This document shows positions 52,781-64,000 of a DNA stretch of 64,000 nt, in pieces (the stretch's first letter is position 1; each line of letters starts with the position of its first letter). The DNA is from Astrothelium macrocarpum (taxonomy: Eukaryota; Ascomycota; Dothideomycetes; Trypetheliales; Trypetheliaceae). The stretch spans positions 434,001 to 498,000 of the forward strand of contig JAGEMR010000010.1 in the NCBI GenBank assembly GCA_021030915.1, in the 5' to 3' direction. The notes under the pieces were generated by a model. It was not told where the DNA came from, searched no databases, and saw only the letters and a list, made by a program, of their open reading frames with translations. Both the position numbers and the translations under genes were made by a program.

Positions 52781-54571
52781 ATGGTAGACGAACGTGAAAC
52801 AAACAACTTACCTACTAGTTATCGCATTGGGAGTCTGAAAAGCTTCGTTCCTCTCAATGATGAGACCTCAATCATCGTTCGAGGCCAAAAGCTGCCTCAA
52901 CTGTTGTCTACGCGACCAACAGCGGGAGCAAACTTTCAAAGGCTACGCAGGCCGTCAACCCCGGGAGGTCGCCGTCCTTCTACAACACTCTTCGCTCGAC
53001 GCGGAAGCGATTTGGCCTCCCTCAATGACGTATTTGATATCGAATATGGATTTTCGGGTGTTGGTAGGAGTGGGGATGAGAGACAAGATCGAAGGATGAG
53101 CATTGCTGCGAGCTTGTTGAACACTCCGCAGATGAGAAGTCAACGGTTGATTGGAAATTCCAATCCACGATACCGATGGGAAGCATACTTTAAAACAGAA
53201 GAGGAATTAAAGGACATGAAGAAGCCAATACGCCAATATTATGAACGAAACAATTACCTCATCCAGCAGTACATGTACATTGACCGGTTGCTGGATTCGT
53301 CTCTCCCACATAGCCTCCTTCAGGAGTACAGTAATCCTGCTGTGCCTTCTTTTTCCGTCCCAGTCCCACCCACAATCAGCGAAGAAACACCACCTGCATC
53401 GCCAGGCGCAGCTCCAAGACCCAGGTCAGGCCAAAATGGATCTGCTGCGCATTTTTCCGGATCAAATACGATGCAGAGCATGCAACTGTCTTCCGCCAAA
53501 GTTAAACGCACGCCCAAGAATCTCTACAAGGTTCCCAGTGAGGATACGCCACTTCTCACGGTACAGGACGACGACGACGAGGATCCCCAGCCAATAATGC
53601 TGGATTACGAACCTGAGGAAGAGGCGGATTCCTCTGCACCAGTCGTCGTTTGGGCAATTTACATCAACTTGGCTGCAAATACCATTTTGTTAATCATGAA
53701 GATTGTCGTGACGGTTCTCACATCCTCCGTCTCAGTTCTTGCTTCCCTTGTTGACGCTGCTCTGGATTTTCTCAGCACTGGCATTGTCTGGACAACGACG
53801 CGCCTAATCGCACAACGAGATCAGTACCAATACCCTGTCGGACGGCGTCGTCTTGAGCCTATCGGTGTCCTTGTGTTCAGCGTCATCATGGTTACATCCT
53901 TTGTTCAAGTCGCCATAGAGGGCTTGAACCGAATGACTGCCCCCGGGCCAAAAGAAGTTGTTCAACTTACCATTCCTGCTATAGCTATAATGGCATCCAC
54001 TGTCGTCATCAAATTTTTGTGCTGGTTTTGGTGCCGACTCATCAAAAATTCTTCTGTGCAGGCCCTTGCCCAAGATGCCATGACAGATGTTGTGTTTAAT
54101 ATTTTTTCCATCATCTTTCCCCTTGTCGGCTTCTTCGCCAAAAGATGGTGGCTGGACCCTCTAGGGGGAATACTTTTGTCAATTTATGTGATACTGAGCT
54201 GGAGCAAAACCAGCATGATGCATATCCGAAATTTGACTGGCTGTTCTGCATCTGCTGACCAGCGGAATGTGCTGCTGTATTTGACTATGCGGTTCGCGAA
54301 AACTATACGAGAGATTCAAGGACTACAAGCCTACCATGCTGGTGATAAGCTCATCGTGGAAGCAGACGTAGTGGTTGGATATCCGACAGAAGGAGAAGAC
54401 GTGGGGGTCAGGGGTAGCAACAAAGCAAAAGAAATGAGTCTTAGGGATAGCCATGATTTGGGCGAGACTCTACAATATGTTTTAGAGAGCGTACCCATGG
54501 TGGATAGAGCCTTCGTGCATCTCGACTACGAGTCATATAATATCCCAAGTCACATGGCGCAGCAGGACTGA
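52781..54571 (+). CDS. Cation diffusion facilitator, Mn/Fe type
   Basis: Single exon, 596 aa. A CDF-family proton/metal antiporter, of the manganese-type subgroup judged by the DxxxD motifs in both metal-binding helices: SLVDAALDFLSTG (about residues 325-333) in helix 2 and AQDAMTDVVFN (about 430-438) in helix 5. Six membrane helices run from about residue 289 to 485, starting VVVWAIYINLAANTILLIMK. RRRLEPIGVLVFSVIM is the usual helix-3 signature. The C-terminal cytosolic domain (AYHAGDKLIVEADVVV; HDLGETLQYVLESVPMVDRAFVHLDYE) has the ferredoxin-like CDF fold. The 280-residue N-terminal extension is hydrophilic with Ser/Pro-rich parts, as in filamentous fungal members. Likely in vacuole, Golgi or ER. 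Confidence 0.92.
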   Translation: MVDERETNNLPTSYRIGSLKSFVPLNDETSIIVRGQKLPQLLSTRPTAGANFQRLRRPSTPGGRRPSTTLFARRGSDLASLNDVFDIEYGFSGVGRSGDERQDRRMSIAASLLNTPQMRSQRLIGNSNPRYRWEAYFKTEEELKDMKKPIRQYYERNNYLIQQYMYIDRLLDSSLPHSLLQEYSNPAVPSFSVPVPPTISEETPPASPGAAPRPRSGQNGSAAHFSGSNTMQSMQLSSAKVKRTPKNLYKVPSEDTPLLTVQDDDDEDPQPIMLDYEPEEEADSSAPVVVWAIYINLAANTILLIMKIVVTVLTSSVSVLASLVDAALDFLSTGIVWTTTRLIAQRDQYQYPVGRRRLEPIGVLVFSVIMVTSFVQVAIEGLNRMTAPGPKEVVQLTIPAIAIMASTVVIKFLCWFWCRLIKNSSVQALAQDAMTDVVFNIFSIIFPLVGFFAKRWWLDPLGGILLSIYVILSWSKTSMMHIRNLTGCSASADQRNVLLYLTMRFAKTIREIQGLQAYHAGDKLIVEADVVVGYPTEGEDVGVRGSNKAKEMSLRDSHDLGETLQYVLESVPMVDRAFVHLDYESYNIPSHMAQQD

Positions 54572-54892
54572 GCGAAAAAGCTTCGGCGAGATATTCTCAT
54601 CCGCCTTATTCTGTACAATCAAAATATAGACAGCAGCATTAACGGCCTTATTGATACCCAAGCAAGTATACGTAGCGAAAGGCATGAATTAGTTCAACAA
54701 TAGGCTAAGTCCCGATACAGTTTACCATGAACCTGATCAGTAGAAATCTGTTATTTGCGATGCCTTTGCCCTTTTCGTATCTGGACACACTTGCTTTTGG
54801 TTGTCGACATTTCTATCTAGTTATAGATCTGGATACATGGAGGATGGAACGTAATTTCCATTATATTTCACCATGATAATGCAATGACTTCT
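54572..54892. other. Intergenic, no gene recognised
   Basis: 321 bp between the CDF stop and the end of the orphan ORF. Nothing recognisable; presumably 3' UTR. Confidence 0.4.
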
Positions 54893-55255
54893 TCAAGTAG
54901 TTGAAGATACCCTCTTAGCCTCTTGCTGGTCTTGACTTGGCCGTACGCCCGTGCTTGATCCAGGCGCTTTGGAACTCGTATCTTCTCTCCATTCCCCCAC
55001 TTGCGTCCCATCATTTTGATGCCCTTTCATTTGAGGGAAATCCCTGCACATCTTTGCGTATAGATCCCTTGAACTTTGCCTCTCAGCTTCGTTGGAGGCA
55101 TCGAATCTCCCCTTTTGGCTGGCTAGTGGCTCAACAGGCCTCGTTATCGCTTTACCTTTCCACATTTCGTACGTGGGGGCAGGTACCCATGATCCATCAC
55201 GTTGATTTGGCTGAGATTGCGGATCGTCGATGTATATTTTGAAGCCGGTTGGCAT
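54893..55255 (-). CDS. Orphan 120-aa hydrophilic protein
   Basis: An intact ATG-started frame of 120 codons. The protein is hydrophilic and without membrane segments, with Pro/Gln/Trp-containing segments that do not look random: GFKIYIDDPQSQPNQRDGSW, VPAPTYEMWKGKAITRP and ARDLYAKMCRDF-like helix near the middle. I do not recognise a family. It stands alone in about 1.7 kb between the CDF transporter and RMP1. It may be a real lineage-restricted gene, perhaps with further exons upstream, or a chance frame. Confidence 0.4.
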   Translation of the reverse strand: MPTGFKIYIDDPQSQPNQRDGSWVPAPTYEMWKGKAITRPVEPLASQKGRFDASNEAERQSSRDLYAKMCRDFPQMKGHQNDGTQVGEWREDTSSKAPGSSTGVRPSQDQQEAKRVSSTT

Positions 55256-56313
55256 GCTGATCCTGCAGTCGGAATGGTCCGTTGGATTGTGCGCCTTGTA
55301 ATGGGTATTCGTTGAACACTTGAAATGGTCAGAGATTCACGAAGAGTGCGCGATTAACAGCACTTTTCTTGAGTAGTGACGAGCTGTGCCGAGATTTTGG
55401 GATGCTTGATACGGTCGAGCTGTCCAGATCTTTTTCAATGAATCGATGTGAAGGAATGCCTTAGTGGAAAGGTTGGTTTCGATTGAAACGAGAGATTCCT
55501 TAGGAGAAATTAGGCACATGGCAACTCCCATGCAAGCAAAAGAAAACAGTCAAAGCTGCGTGATGCTCTCGTCAAAATCGTGCAACTAAGTTTTCTAACT
55601 ATGTTCTATGTAGCCGAACCGGCTTGAGTAGGAGATTGGATGCAGGAAGGACGAATTAAAGTGGGCAGTGTTGAAGTATGAACAAGTCATTCGCAGTGAC
55701 CATGTATCAAATTCCAATTATGGTCTTGTGAGCGGGTCATGTCGATTCAACATCATTTGGAGACATGTCATCGGAATCCAATTGATCTTGCACAGTAGCT
55801 TTGAACACCAATCGAGCAAATCTCTATCGTTGTAGAATAGAATTACAAAGTTCCATGAATAGAGCATCAGGAACACATGTCGTACATTGAGCGGCAGTGC
55901 TGAGAAAAGCGTCTTGCAATACATTTTGATACGATTCAAGATGAACGAGTTGGACATACATAATTGACATAAACCATTCAAGATTGGAGTGTGAAATGAG
56001 TGTTATTCCTCACCATCTACATACCAATCGGAGCAGCAAAGAAAGACCCGAGAGAAGATTAGCGTTCTGCTCCATCGCGTTACGAAATCAAAGCCATCTC
56101 ATGTTCGGCTTTTGTTGCCGTGAATATCAGACCAATCGAACCTGGCCGCGAGAAGTTGAAGTCAGGAAGTGGTGCCGACGAAGGCCGGGATACCGCGCTG
56201 AGTAACTGTGTGTCTCTAAGCGGCCCCCACTCCCATAGAGTGTCCGTGCAATTCTCGATAAAATCAGGAAAGGTCAAAAACTTCGAGAAATTTTTCTTTT
56301 TCATCAACTGATC
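55256..56313. other. Intergenic, no gene recognised
   Basis: About 1.06 kb before RMP1. Several short frames on both strands carry no domain. The right end must hold the RMP1 promoter. Confidence 0.5.
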
Positions 56314-57265
56314 ATGGAGGTTTCTTCCGATTTCGCAATCAAATCATTGCTCCAGGAAGAGTCTCTCCAGGAACTGGAACAACTCCAGAATCTCCTCCAT
56401 CTTTTCCATCATCGCAACAAGAATCAACACCGGCGCAGCATTTGGTGGAGAACCTTTCAAAATTTTCGAAATGAACTTAGACGTTTACTCAACGAAGCCG
56501 ATAGTTGGGTCGCTACGACAGCAGAACTAAATAAAGGCATTTGGCCAAAAGGTACGAAAGGTATGAGGGCTAGAATGGCTCTGGCGCAGAAAAACGCAGC
56601 ACGCAAGCCCCAACTCGAAACAAAAATGCAACATAGACTATCGCGGTGGGCTGATTGTTTGGTGGAGCAGTGGTGGATGTAAGTCACTATTAAATATTCG
56701 TCCTCTGGTTGGATTGACTATAGACTTCTTTTAATGCTACTCTGGATGTACAAAACCAACTAAACAGCGTAGAGCATTCACGCATGTCTTAGGTCTGAAT
56801 CAATTTGCTCAGCTTGGACTCTTCCTGATTGCGGCCCTTGCGCGAGTCTCCAGCCTCACTGGTCTGGTAGCCGCTCTGGAACAGCTTGCTGATATCGAAA
56901 CTGAAGCTTTAATCACTCGCTTTGCGAATGAAGAGCTTCCTGACATCTTCGGCACGATTGAGACTTTACATGACGAAGATGTTGGTGAAGTGGTTCAGCG
57001 CCGCAATGGTGACCAACAAGATAATGCGCAGAATTTGCAAATTGCCTCATCGGGTAGAGGCAACGAGACCAATATGGATCTAGCAGAAGCTGTGGCGGTT
57101 GGAGCGCCAACTATGCCGGAGAAAGCGCTATATATGCCGGATCAATCGCTATCTGCACCAAAGCAAGAGCGCAAGCTTGCGTCCCTGACGAGGCCCGCCG
57201 TTAAAAGGAAGAAAAAGCGCAAAGCTGGGGACGCGATTGACGACCTCTTTCGCGACTTCCTTTGA
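56314..57265 (+). CDS. RMP1: RNase MRP-specific protein Rmp1
   Basis: Two exons, 56314-56678 and 56773-57265, 285 aa. Rmp1 is the subunit that distinguishes RNase MRP from RNase P and helps cleave pre-rRNA and some mRNAs. The RNA-binding core is LLHLFHHRNKNQHRRSIWWRTF (about residues 25-50), followed by FRNELRRLL and, across the splice, WWIAFTHVLGLNQFAQLGLFLIAALARV. The C terminus ends KRKKKRKAGDAIDDLFRDFL, the basic-plus-DDLF tail seen in other fungal Rmp1 proteins. The intron acceptor is the CGTAG at 56770-56772; a nearer CAG five bases earlier would bring a quick stop. Tail-to-tail with LAS21, only 74 bp apart. Confidence 0.88.
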
Positions 57266-57339
57266 TGATATCCTCAACATCATTTTTTGCTGTGGTCAGC
57301 GCTGATGCCTTCTTTGCATATCTTAAATTACTTTTCTCT

Positions 57340-60300
57340 CTACGAACGCGCCGTTAAGTTCCAAAGCAGAGTACCAACCATGCAATTCCATAACAAATGC
57401 CATCCACAACTCCATGCTATTGCGTATAGATACTTTGGCGAAAACACGGTCCAGATAAAGAGATGCGTCCTCAACGCCGTGCATGCGATCTGGACAGCGA
57501 GAAGACTGATGGTTGTGAAAAGCGTTAGGAGCGCAAGGTGCGTAAAGAATGGGTCTGGCCCTCGAATTGCATCGAGCCGAGTACTGGTCATCTGAGACCC
57601 AGCGCCTGGCTGTGCGACACTGTTGCCGGTGCTTTCTGCCTTAGCGCTATCTCGCAACCATTTGCGCTCTTCTTGAACCCAATTTCTTTCGTCTTTCTTC
57701 TCCCCAGTCGTCTTCTTCGATCCGGGCCTATCAGTCATCATCTCAAGCCATATCCATGATTGCCAAGTCCACCATACGGGCCCTGCCCAATTCCCGAACA
57801 AGAGCAAGACTCCGACTATAGCGATTTCATATCCAGCAACGCCGTTGTACGCATTCGACAGGTCGATACTGGAAATCGCATTAGAGCCGCCAGGGGCGAA
57901 GAATGAAGTATATCCGAAGAGGAGGGTTGTAAGCGTTGCTGTAATGACTTGAGCTTGCAATGTAAATGGATGTGTAGAAGCTGATTTTGCAGTAGGGGTT
58001 TCATCAGAAGTTGCATCACCATTGACGAGCGCTTGGTGCTTGATCGAAGATGTGGGCATTGTATTAGGAAATACATTGCGAAATAATTGCCCGAGAAGAT
58101 GCCGTTCAAGGTCAAAAATGAAGAACAACGGAATGTTCTGTGCGCGTGATTGGGTGATTAGGAAAAGCGTGAGAAGCGGCTGTAGCCTGTCTATAAGAGA
58201 GCCACTACCTGCACAAGCTCGAGTCAGCGTCAACTATCGCGTCGTATCTGGAAGAAAACAAACCAGACATGAAATCAATCCTACTTGTCACGCTGAGATC
58301 TTCTTCAGTGCTTGTCCATTTCCTCCATATTACGACAATCATGGCAATCAACAAGCATCCAAACATGACCCTAGCTTGAGTCACCAAACTTAAACCACCA
58401 AGTGCACCGATTAGCAGTCTCGCTGCGTGGGCTACCCAATTCACTCCGTCTAATAGTTCTGGCGCTTCTGCAGCCGTGAAGTTTATCTTGAAAACCATAC
58501 CAACGATCGCCAAGAGAAAAGCATGGCCCAAGCCACCTGGAGCACCCAGAAGCTCAGCTGTGCGCTGTGAACCGGGAAGCACAGAAGACGAGGGTGAGGA
58601 ACGATCATGTTTGCTTGAGTCACTAGCGGTTCTATAGGAGAATAGGAAGGCGGCGTAGAAATACGTGGATGCGATAAGCGTCCAAAGCATGTAAGGATGA
58701 GCAGGAAGGAATGACGAGGATATAGAAGGGGCACCAGCATGCTTGATTCCAGTGGTGGTCCAGTGAGTTGAGATACGATGGAGTAGCAGCAATAGTATTG
58801 TTGTCATCCCGGGAGAGGCAAGGAAGCCGCTTGACGTTCTCGTGCTTTTGGAGACGGTTTCACCCTGCGCTCTACATTGGGAAGATGCGTTAGCTCATGG
58901 AGATCGGCAAGCGCACGATTTGTGAACGACTCGCTCATATCCAAAATTGGTGACTTACGCGGTAAAATAGAGAAAAACAATCCATCCACTGGTTGCCCAA
59001 TACCAAAAGTGCTGCTCTTCTTCTACATAACTGCTTGCAAACATCATTATGCTATACGCCAGCGTCACTAATGCGAGCAAGCATCCAACGACCGCAGGTG
59101 AATAGCTAAGGGGTATACAAAAGAGCGCAATAATAGCAGCAAGAGCAGAGATAGAAATACCGAAGGCGAGTAGGGTGACATTGTAATTGCTTGCCGTGCT
59201 ACTCAATATCTCTTGGGCAGATTTGAGGAACTGTTACTGAAGTCAGCACCGACACAGGCCATCAGAGTCAGATTAGATATTTAGTATGTTTATAGAAGTC
59301 CGATTGAACTCACATCTGTAATCAAAGGTTTTAGATGCTCCTTTCTCAGTTGGGCCCCTTGTGCCTTTGCGCGAACAAGTCCATCAATTTTTCTCCACTT
59401 AAACGCCAGCTCACCCCCGCTGGAACTTGGTTTGCTGGTAGTCTGCACATGTTCGCCGTTGTAGTCTTCGTTGGGGAAGGTTGCTTGAACGATGTTTAGA
59501 ATTTGTCTAGCATTTTGTAGAAGAAGCTGAAGTTGGGCCTCTATTTGCGATCTTAGCCACGTTCTCATAGCTGATATCTTTTGCCTTGAAAGATAGAGGA
59601 TGAAACTCACCATCGTCCCAAAACCCCAAGAGACCGTCCACAAAGATGCCAAGATTATTCCTAGGAACCGGTGTTCCCAGCAAGCCAGCCAAGGTCGGCA
59701 CCACATCACTCTGTTCTACAGTCTCGTAATAGCCACAACACTCCCCCTTGACATTCTTTGTCGGGCTCTCATTTTCCCCATCAGCAATCATCTCGAACAA
59801 CGGTGATATGAACGTCAGTGCAGGACTTGTCTCCCCTTCACTCGAGCCGCCATGGTTCCCACCATCATTCATGCCATGGTCTCCACACAAAACAATTAGC
59901 GTTCGATGCAGATGCGGTAGATCCGGGTGCGTCATAGCCGTATATATAGACTCCACAATCTCGTCCATTTCCCGTTGTTTTGGTAGCATGTTCGGACTTT
60001 GTGGCCCAGCTTTGTGGCCAATGTGATCTAGACCAAGATAATGCATTATCAAGGCGTTCCAGTCTTCATGTTGCAGCTCAGCAGCAATGTGGCGAGTCAC
60101 ATTATTATCGACTTCGGTAAAATCCTGAACAACGTAATATGCATTTCAGCTTATGTAAATCTATGTATGATAACGAATGTCCTGAACGGAAAGAATGCAA
60201 AGAGGGAAAGCTCCAAGATGGAGTATTAAAACTGACCGACACGAAGAAGCTACTGGTCCCATCTGAACGCTTGAAGAAACCGGGGAAAAGTTTCAGCCAC

Positions 60301-61024
60301 GTATCATCGCCCAAGAAAACAAGGTTGTCCTCCTGAGGTTGTTTTTCGAGGGTTGATACTGCTTCACCTACTGTCTCCTCTTCCGCTGAGCGACCTCTTG
60401 TCCGGAGCTGTGCAAGCCATGTGTCCTGCCCTGCCAGTGTGGATGTGGTGTCGCTTTCTGCGAAATTCAGAATGACATCGAGGAAGGAAGGAATGGAACC
60501 AGTCGTCAAAGCTTTGACACGGGGCATAGTGATGGTAGGAGATGTTGCATGGGCGGTGTATGGTAAAGCATGTCCTCGTCTGATCAAACTGGAAATATGG
60601 TCAGCATGACGTCAAAGCGAAGAATGAGGAGGGTGGTCTGGAAAAAGGGTTGGGAGTTGCAGAAGCCGGAGGGAGGGAAGACGGGGTTGGGTTTGGCTGA
60701 ACATGGCACATTCAAATGCATACCTTTGAGTGAATTGAAAGCCCGACGTATTAGAGTACACAAAGTCACTATCATATGTTAGTCAAGCATTCTCAGATCA
60801 AGCCGTGTGATCACATCATTCACTCACCTCCTCAACGAATCCACCACCATGAACACGACCTTGTCAAAAGGCGCACCCAATGGTCCGCTGTATCCAGGCA
60901 CATCTTCATATGGGGCAATTCCAGGCAGAAAAGGCTTATATGGAAAAAAACCAATAGCAAAAACAAGTACAGCAAGTGGGATGAGGAGATTGGCGAGAAC
61001 TAAGAGAGCAGTTTGGACACGCAT
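57340..61024 (-). CDS. LAS21: GPI ethanolamine phosphate transferase 2 (Las21/Gpi7)
   Basis: Eight exons: 61024-60828, 60768-60724 (45 nt), 60588-60237, 60124-59611, 59570-59314, 59230-58959, 58871-58264 and 58208-57340, 1037 aa. It adds ethanolamine phosphate to the second mannose of GPI anchors in the ER. A signal-anchor helix (ALLVLANLLIPLAVLVFAIGFF) is followed by the luminal alkaline-phosphatase-like domain: FMVVDSLRSDFVY with a metal-binding Asp, ATSPTITMPR with the likely nucleophile Thr, FTEVDNNVTRH, HYLGLDHIGHKAGP and CGDHGMNDGGNHGG. The C-terminal half is a multi-pass membrane region ending FSPKYLYAIAWSCGWHLLWN. All seven introns keep frame and fit the family. Start at MRVQTALLVL; the longer frame upstream has no good context. 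Confidence 0.94.
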
Positions 61025-62146
61025 CGCTATATTCGCAGCCCTTGACAACGCTCGGTCGAGCATGCAGCAAGTCGAAGCGGCATCACAGAAGCCATAGCAT
61101 GACCTTCGAGATACTGGCAAAGAGCTCACAGCGTTCGATAGTGGTCGGAGAGCTATAGATGGAGTTATTTGAGAGGTTTGACGTCGGCGATCTCGAGGCC
61201 GACCGAGTCAATCCATCCTCTCCTTTTCATTCAGCCCCCAGACAAATGTTGATCTCATCTTGGCATGAACGAATTCTGATTCATATGTTGTACTAGCTAA
61301 GTGAATGTGACATGATTGCCGGGAATTTCATCATCCGGCTAGAGTAAAAGCAACAATTTTTTTCTCATCATTTTCTCATTTCCTTTACAACATCCCGCAG
61401 ATCGATCGTATTAGCAAGTTCAGCATGTTCGAGCAAATGGAGCAACACATCCGCAAATTACCACCAGATAACAAAGGAAAAGCATGTGAGCGACAGTCGA
61501 TGACTCTTCAATCTTCTGACAGAGTGACGTCCTTGTCATCCACCTTCTAAGATGGCAGCCTTGACTCCATTACGATCCAGACCGACGCAGTACGCCGTCA
61601 AGACAGAAGTTTAGCGCCAACGCACCTTGATGTACAATTTCAACTCCATCCAGTACCCACCTTTTTGATGAAATTTTTTTTGTAAATTTTTTTCTTTTCC
61701 AGACCCATGTCAGCTGTATGCAACCATGACCTCGGGGGATCCTAACGTCTTCAACACTTCCGTTGCGCTCCTCTCCAACCACCGCGCCATCCGCAGAAGT
61801 GTGAATACGAAAAGAGTCTCCGCCAAAGGACTGATCTAGTCCATGATAATCGAACCAAACCCCATCAAATGAGCGGCAGGAGTAATGGTGAGCGAGATTA
61901 AGCGTCAATCTCGAAATAGATGTTGGTACAAGCAATGAAATCATCAGGGGAATTGATATAGATATGGTGTGTGATGGAAAGGAAAAGATGTAACACATCA
62001 CGCAGAAACAGAACTTTTCGCAACTGACATTATCAGTGCATGCACAGGGTGTAAAACAGACCAGAGAAAACAGAAGAGTGGGGACACTATCGTGCAGATC
62101 ATCGTCATGTGCCAGTCATCATCAAGAGAAGGGTCAAGTAGATCAA
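61025..62146. other. Intergenic, LAS21 upstream / MEI2 downstream
   Basis: 1.12 kb. The left part is the LAS21 promoter; the right part is probably the MEI2 3' UTR. A T-rich stretch lies around 61670-61705. No coding signal. Confidence 0.5.
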
Positions 62147-63991
62147 TCAGTATTGGAACATGTTGCGCGCAGCAAGAGCTGGGTGGGGGTACCCGAAAGG
62201 CACGAGGGCCTGGAGATTGTTGGAACGATCGTATGACTCTTCAAGTTGAGCACGTGGAGTGCCACGATCGAACTGGGAACGGCGGTGACGCTGCTCGTTC
62301 CTGGTCTGCTGTCCGGCACGAGGAGGGAAGAGACCTGCAGGGCCCAAGTCAGTGAATGATGCAAGCACGACCAACGACAATCCGGACTTACCAATATGCT
62401 GTGCATTGTCAATGCTACGCTTCACCTTGGACCAATTGTCAGGTGGAGGGAATGGCGCCTCCTGGCCGCAGCGCTGAGGGTCAGACTCAGTGTAGTACAG
62501 CTGAAATATGTTAATGACTTCGAAAGAGGCTACATCTAGGACGAGCTAACTTACCTTTGGACGATAACCATCGAACTCCTTCATGACCGAGCTATTACGG
62601 AACTTCTGGATCAGGCAGTCCTTGCCTTGGATCGTGGCATATGAGACTTCGGCGACCTTCTTGGAATGGAACTCCGCCCAGGTGGTGTTATTGATATCAA
62701 GCATGAAGTTGATGATGGACTCGGAGTTTTCGAAATTGATGAAAGCATAGCCAACATTGCAGTCATTCTGAAAGTCAATGCGCAAGTAAACAAAGTCATA
62801 CTTGCCAAAGCTGGAGCGATCAACAAATTTCTTTAGGTCTGGGAGATGCATCTTGTTCGGGATGTTACGAAGCATGACCTGTGCAACTACTGTCAGATCG
62901 TACATGGAATCAGTACTGGAATCATCTTACCGTCGTGCGCACGTCAGTACCGTTGGCGATCTTCTCGATGCTCACGATATTGTGCTGTCCGCTGCTACCC
63001 TCATGATGGGCTCCGCGAAGTCCGAAGTTGGGAGTAGATCCTGCGCGATGCGTAGATGGAGGCCACGACCCGCTGCTTGGAGTGAACATTTGGGAAGGCT
63101 CTCCGATGATCCCAGGAAAACCAATGTTGCGTGGAGTGTATGGCTGTTGTCCATTAATATTCATCATGCCATAATGCTGAAGATATGCAAAGTGAGCCGG
63201 CGTTGCAGGAGTGGTAGGAACACCACGAGGAATTCGAGTGCGGCCTGTAGGTGAAAAGTACCAGCCGTACGGTCCCTGATCCTCTGGAGGTGTGGGAGTG
63301 ATGCGTTGTGGCGTTGCCAAAGCCAGAGCAGGAGCCCAGGTCAATTTGTTCAGATCACAGTTGCCCATCATGTCGGCAATACCAGAATCACCAGTGTCTA
63401 CACGGGTCATGGCTTCTGAGACTGGTTTCTTTGCACAGCTTGGCACGTAACGCTGAGCTGTAACCAGGTAATCCTGAAGAAGACAGATTCAGTACAACAT
63501 CTAACATCAATCTCAACGGCACTGACCTTGTGTGTGATGCCTTTACCATAGGCGTCGAGGAACTGTTTTGCCTCGGATAGTTTGAAGTATTCCACGCGAA
63601 AATTCTTGCAATTACCATCGGCACTCATCTCTGCGAAAGTACGAACCTCACCATATACGCCAGCAAGATCCTTGCATGCTTGACGGAGAGTATTAGAGGA
63701 CCATCCAGGGTTGCGAGATGCATTAGCTCGAGCAGAAAGGTGGATCTGGCCAGCAAAGAGGTTGAGAGAGACCTCATTTAGAACCTTGGGACAATGATTA
63801 TTGAAATCCAGAGGGTTGATGTACCGGACGGTCATCCCCATACCCACAGAAACAGCCTTCGCATGAGCTTGCTCCGCAGCACGCAAATCATCAAAGACCA
63901 AGAAGAGTTCGGATGGCTGGTTGATTTTCGAAACACGATCGACGATCTCAGAGTAAACACCGGCCTGATCAGGCATTAGCGGACCACGTTC
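62147..63991 (-). CDS. MEI2: Mei2-type RNA-binding protein (3' part; 5' end beyond window)
   Basis: Five exons visible: 63991-63527, 63473-62931, 62878-62555, 62500-62392 and 62334-62147, encoding the last 542 residues. An acceptor (TAG) just before 63991 shows that the gene continues past the right edge. Mei2 in fission yeast switches cells from mitosis to meiosis by binding RNA; in filamentous fungi its role is less clear. The diagnostic C-terminal RRM (Mei2 type) is VMLRNIPNKMHLPDLKKFVD, FGKYDFVYLRIDFQNDCNVGYAF and INFENSESIINFM, continuing to DGYRPKLYYTESDPQRCGQEAPFPPPDNWSK. The preceding part is a Pro/Gly/Ser-rich linker, and the first visible exon looks like the end of an upstream RRM-containing region (ELFLVFDDLRAAEQAHAKA). 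Confidence 0.92.
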
Positions 63992-64000
63992 CTACAGCCA

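Noticed and set aside
55718..55981. 87-codon minus-strand frame rich in Leu, Cys and Asn
   Set aside because: No ATG start and AT-driven composition; probably chance.
1..64000. CRISPR array, rRNA, tRNA or biosynthetic gene cluster
   Set aside because: No regularly spaced repeats, no rRNA-like stretches, no complete cloverleaf, and no polyketide synthase, NRPS or terpene synthase gene in the window.

Overview
The window reads as nuclear DNA of a filamentous ascomycete (Pezizomycotina). The protein-coding genes are separated by short intergenic gaps, and their introns are small (about 49 to 160 nt) with GT..AG ends and CTAAC/CTGAC-like branch sites. The set includes typical fungal genes: a CLA4-type PAK kinase, a SKP1 homologue, LAS21/GPI7, a VRG4-type GDP-mannose transporter, an RFX factor and MEI2. 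I cannot name the species. All splice sites were placed by hand from reading frame, consensus sites and family knowledge.

Layout, left to right. 0.9-9.6 kb: a PhyH-type dioxygenase, an OCRL-type inositol polyphosphate 5-phosphatase, the decapping subunit DCP1 and the TFIIIB subunit BDP1. 10-18.8 kb: BRE1 (histone H2B ubiquitin ligase), a lipid-droplet hydrolase and CTR9 (Paf1 complex). 19.7-25.4 kb: CLA4 and alpha-actinin. 26-30.6 kb: an accessory-looking stretch with a small cupin, a seemingly intact Tc1/mariner transposon with TIRs of about 109 bp and TA target duplications, and an MFS sugar transporter. 31.4-37.4 kb: an RFX transcription factor, a single-domain MetE-like protein and acireductone dioxygenase. 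38.4-44.2 kb: a small GGAGN-motif protein, a TXNDC9/PLP1-like protein, the GDP-mannose transporter and SKP1. 45.4-54.6 kb: VPS18, a small Cys-rich ORF, RPA49, a promethin/LDAF1-like protein and a CDF metal transporter. 54.9-64 kb: an orphan small ORF, RMP1 (RNase MRP), LAS21/GPI7 and the 3' part of MEI2, which runs off the right edge.

Most genes are independent housekeeping genes. Links worth noting are BRE1 next to CTR9 (both in the H2B ubiquitination pathway), the MetE-like gene tail-to-tail with acireductone dioxygenase (methionine metabolism), and two lipid-droplet proteins about 37 kb apart. I see no operon-like novel system, CRISPR array, rRNA or tRNA. The most unusual items are the intact mariner element with structured flanking DNA, a perfect 11-bp inverted repeat in front of the CDF transporter, the MetE-like/ARD pair, and three small proteins without clear function.
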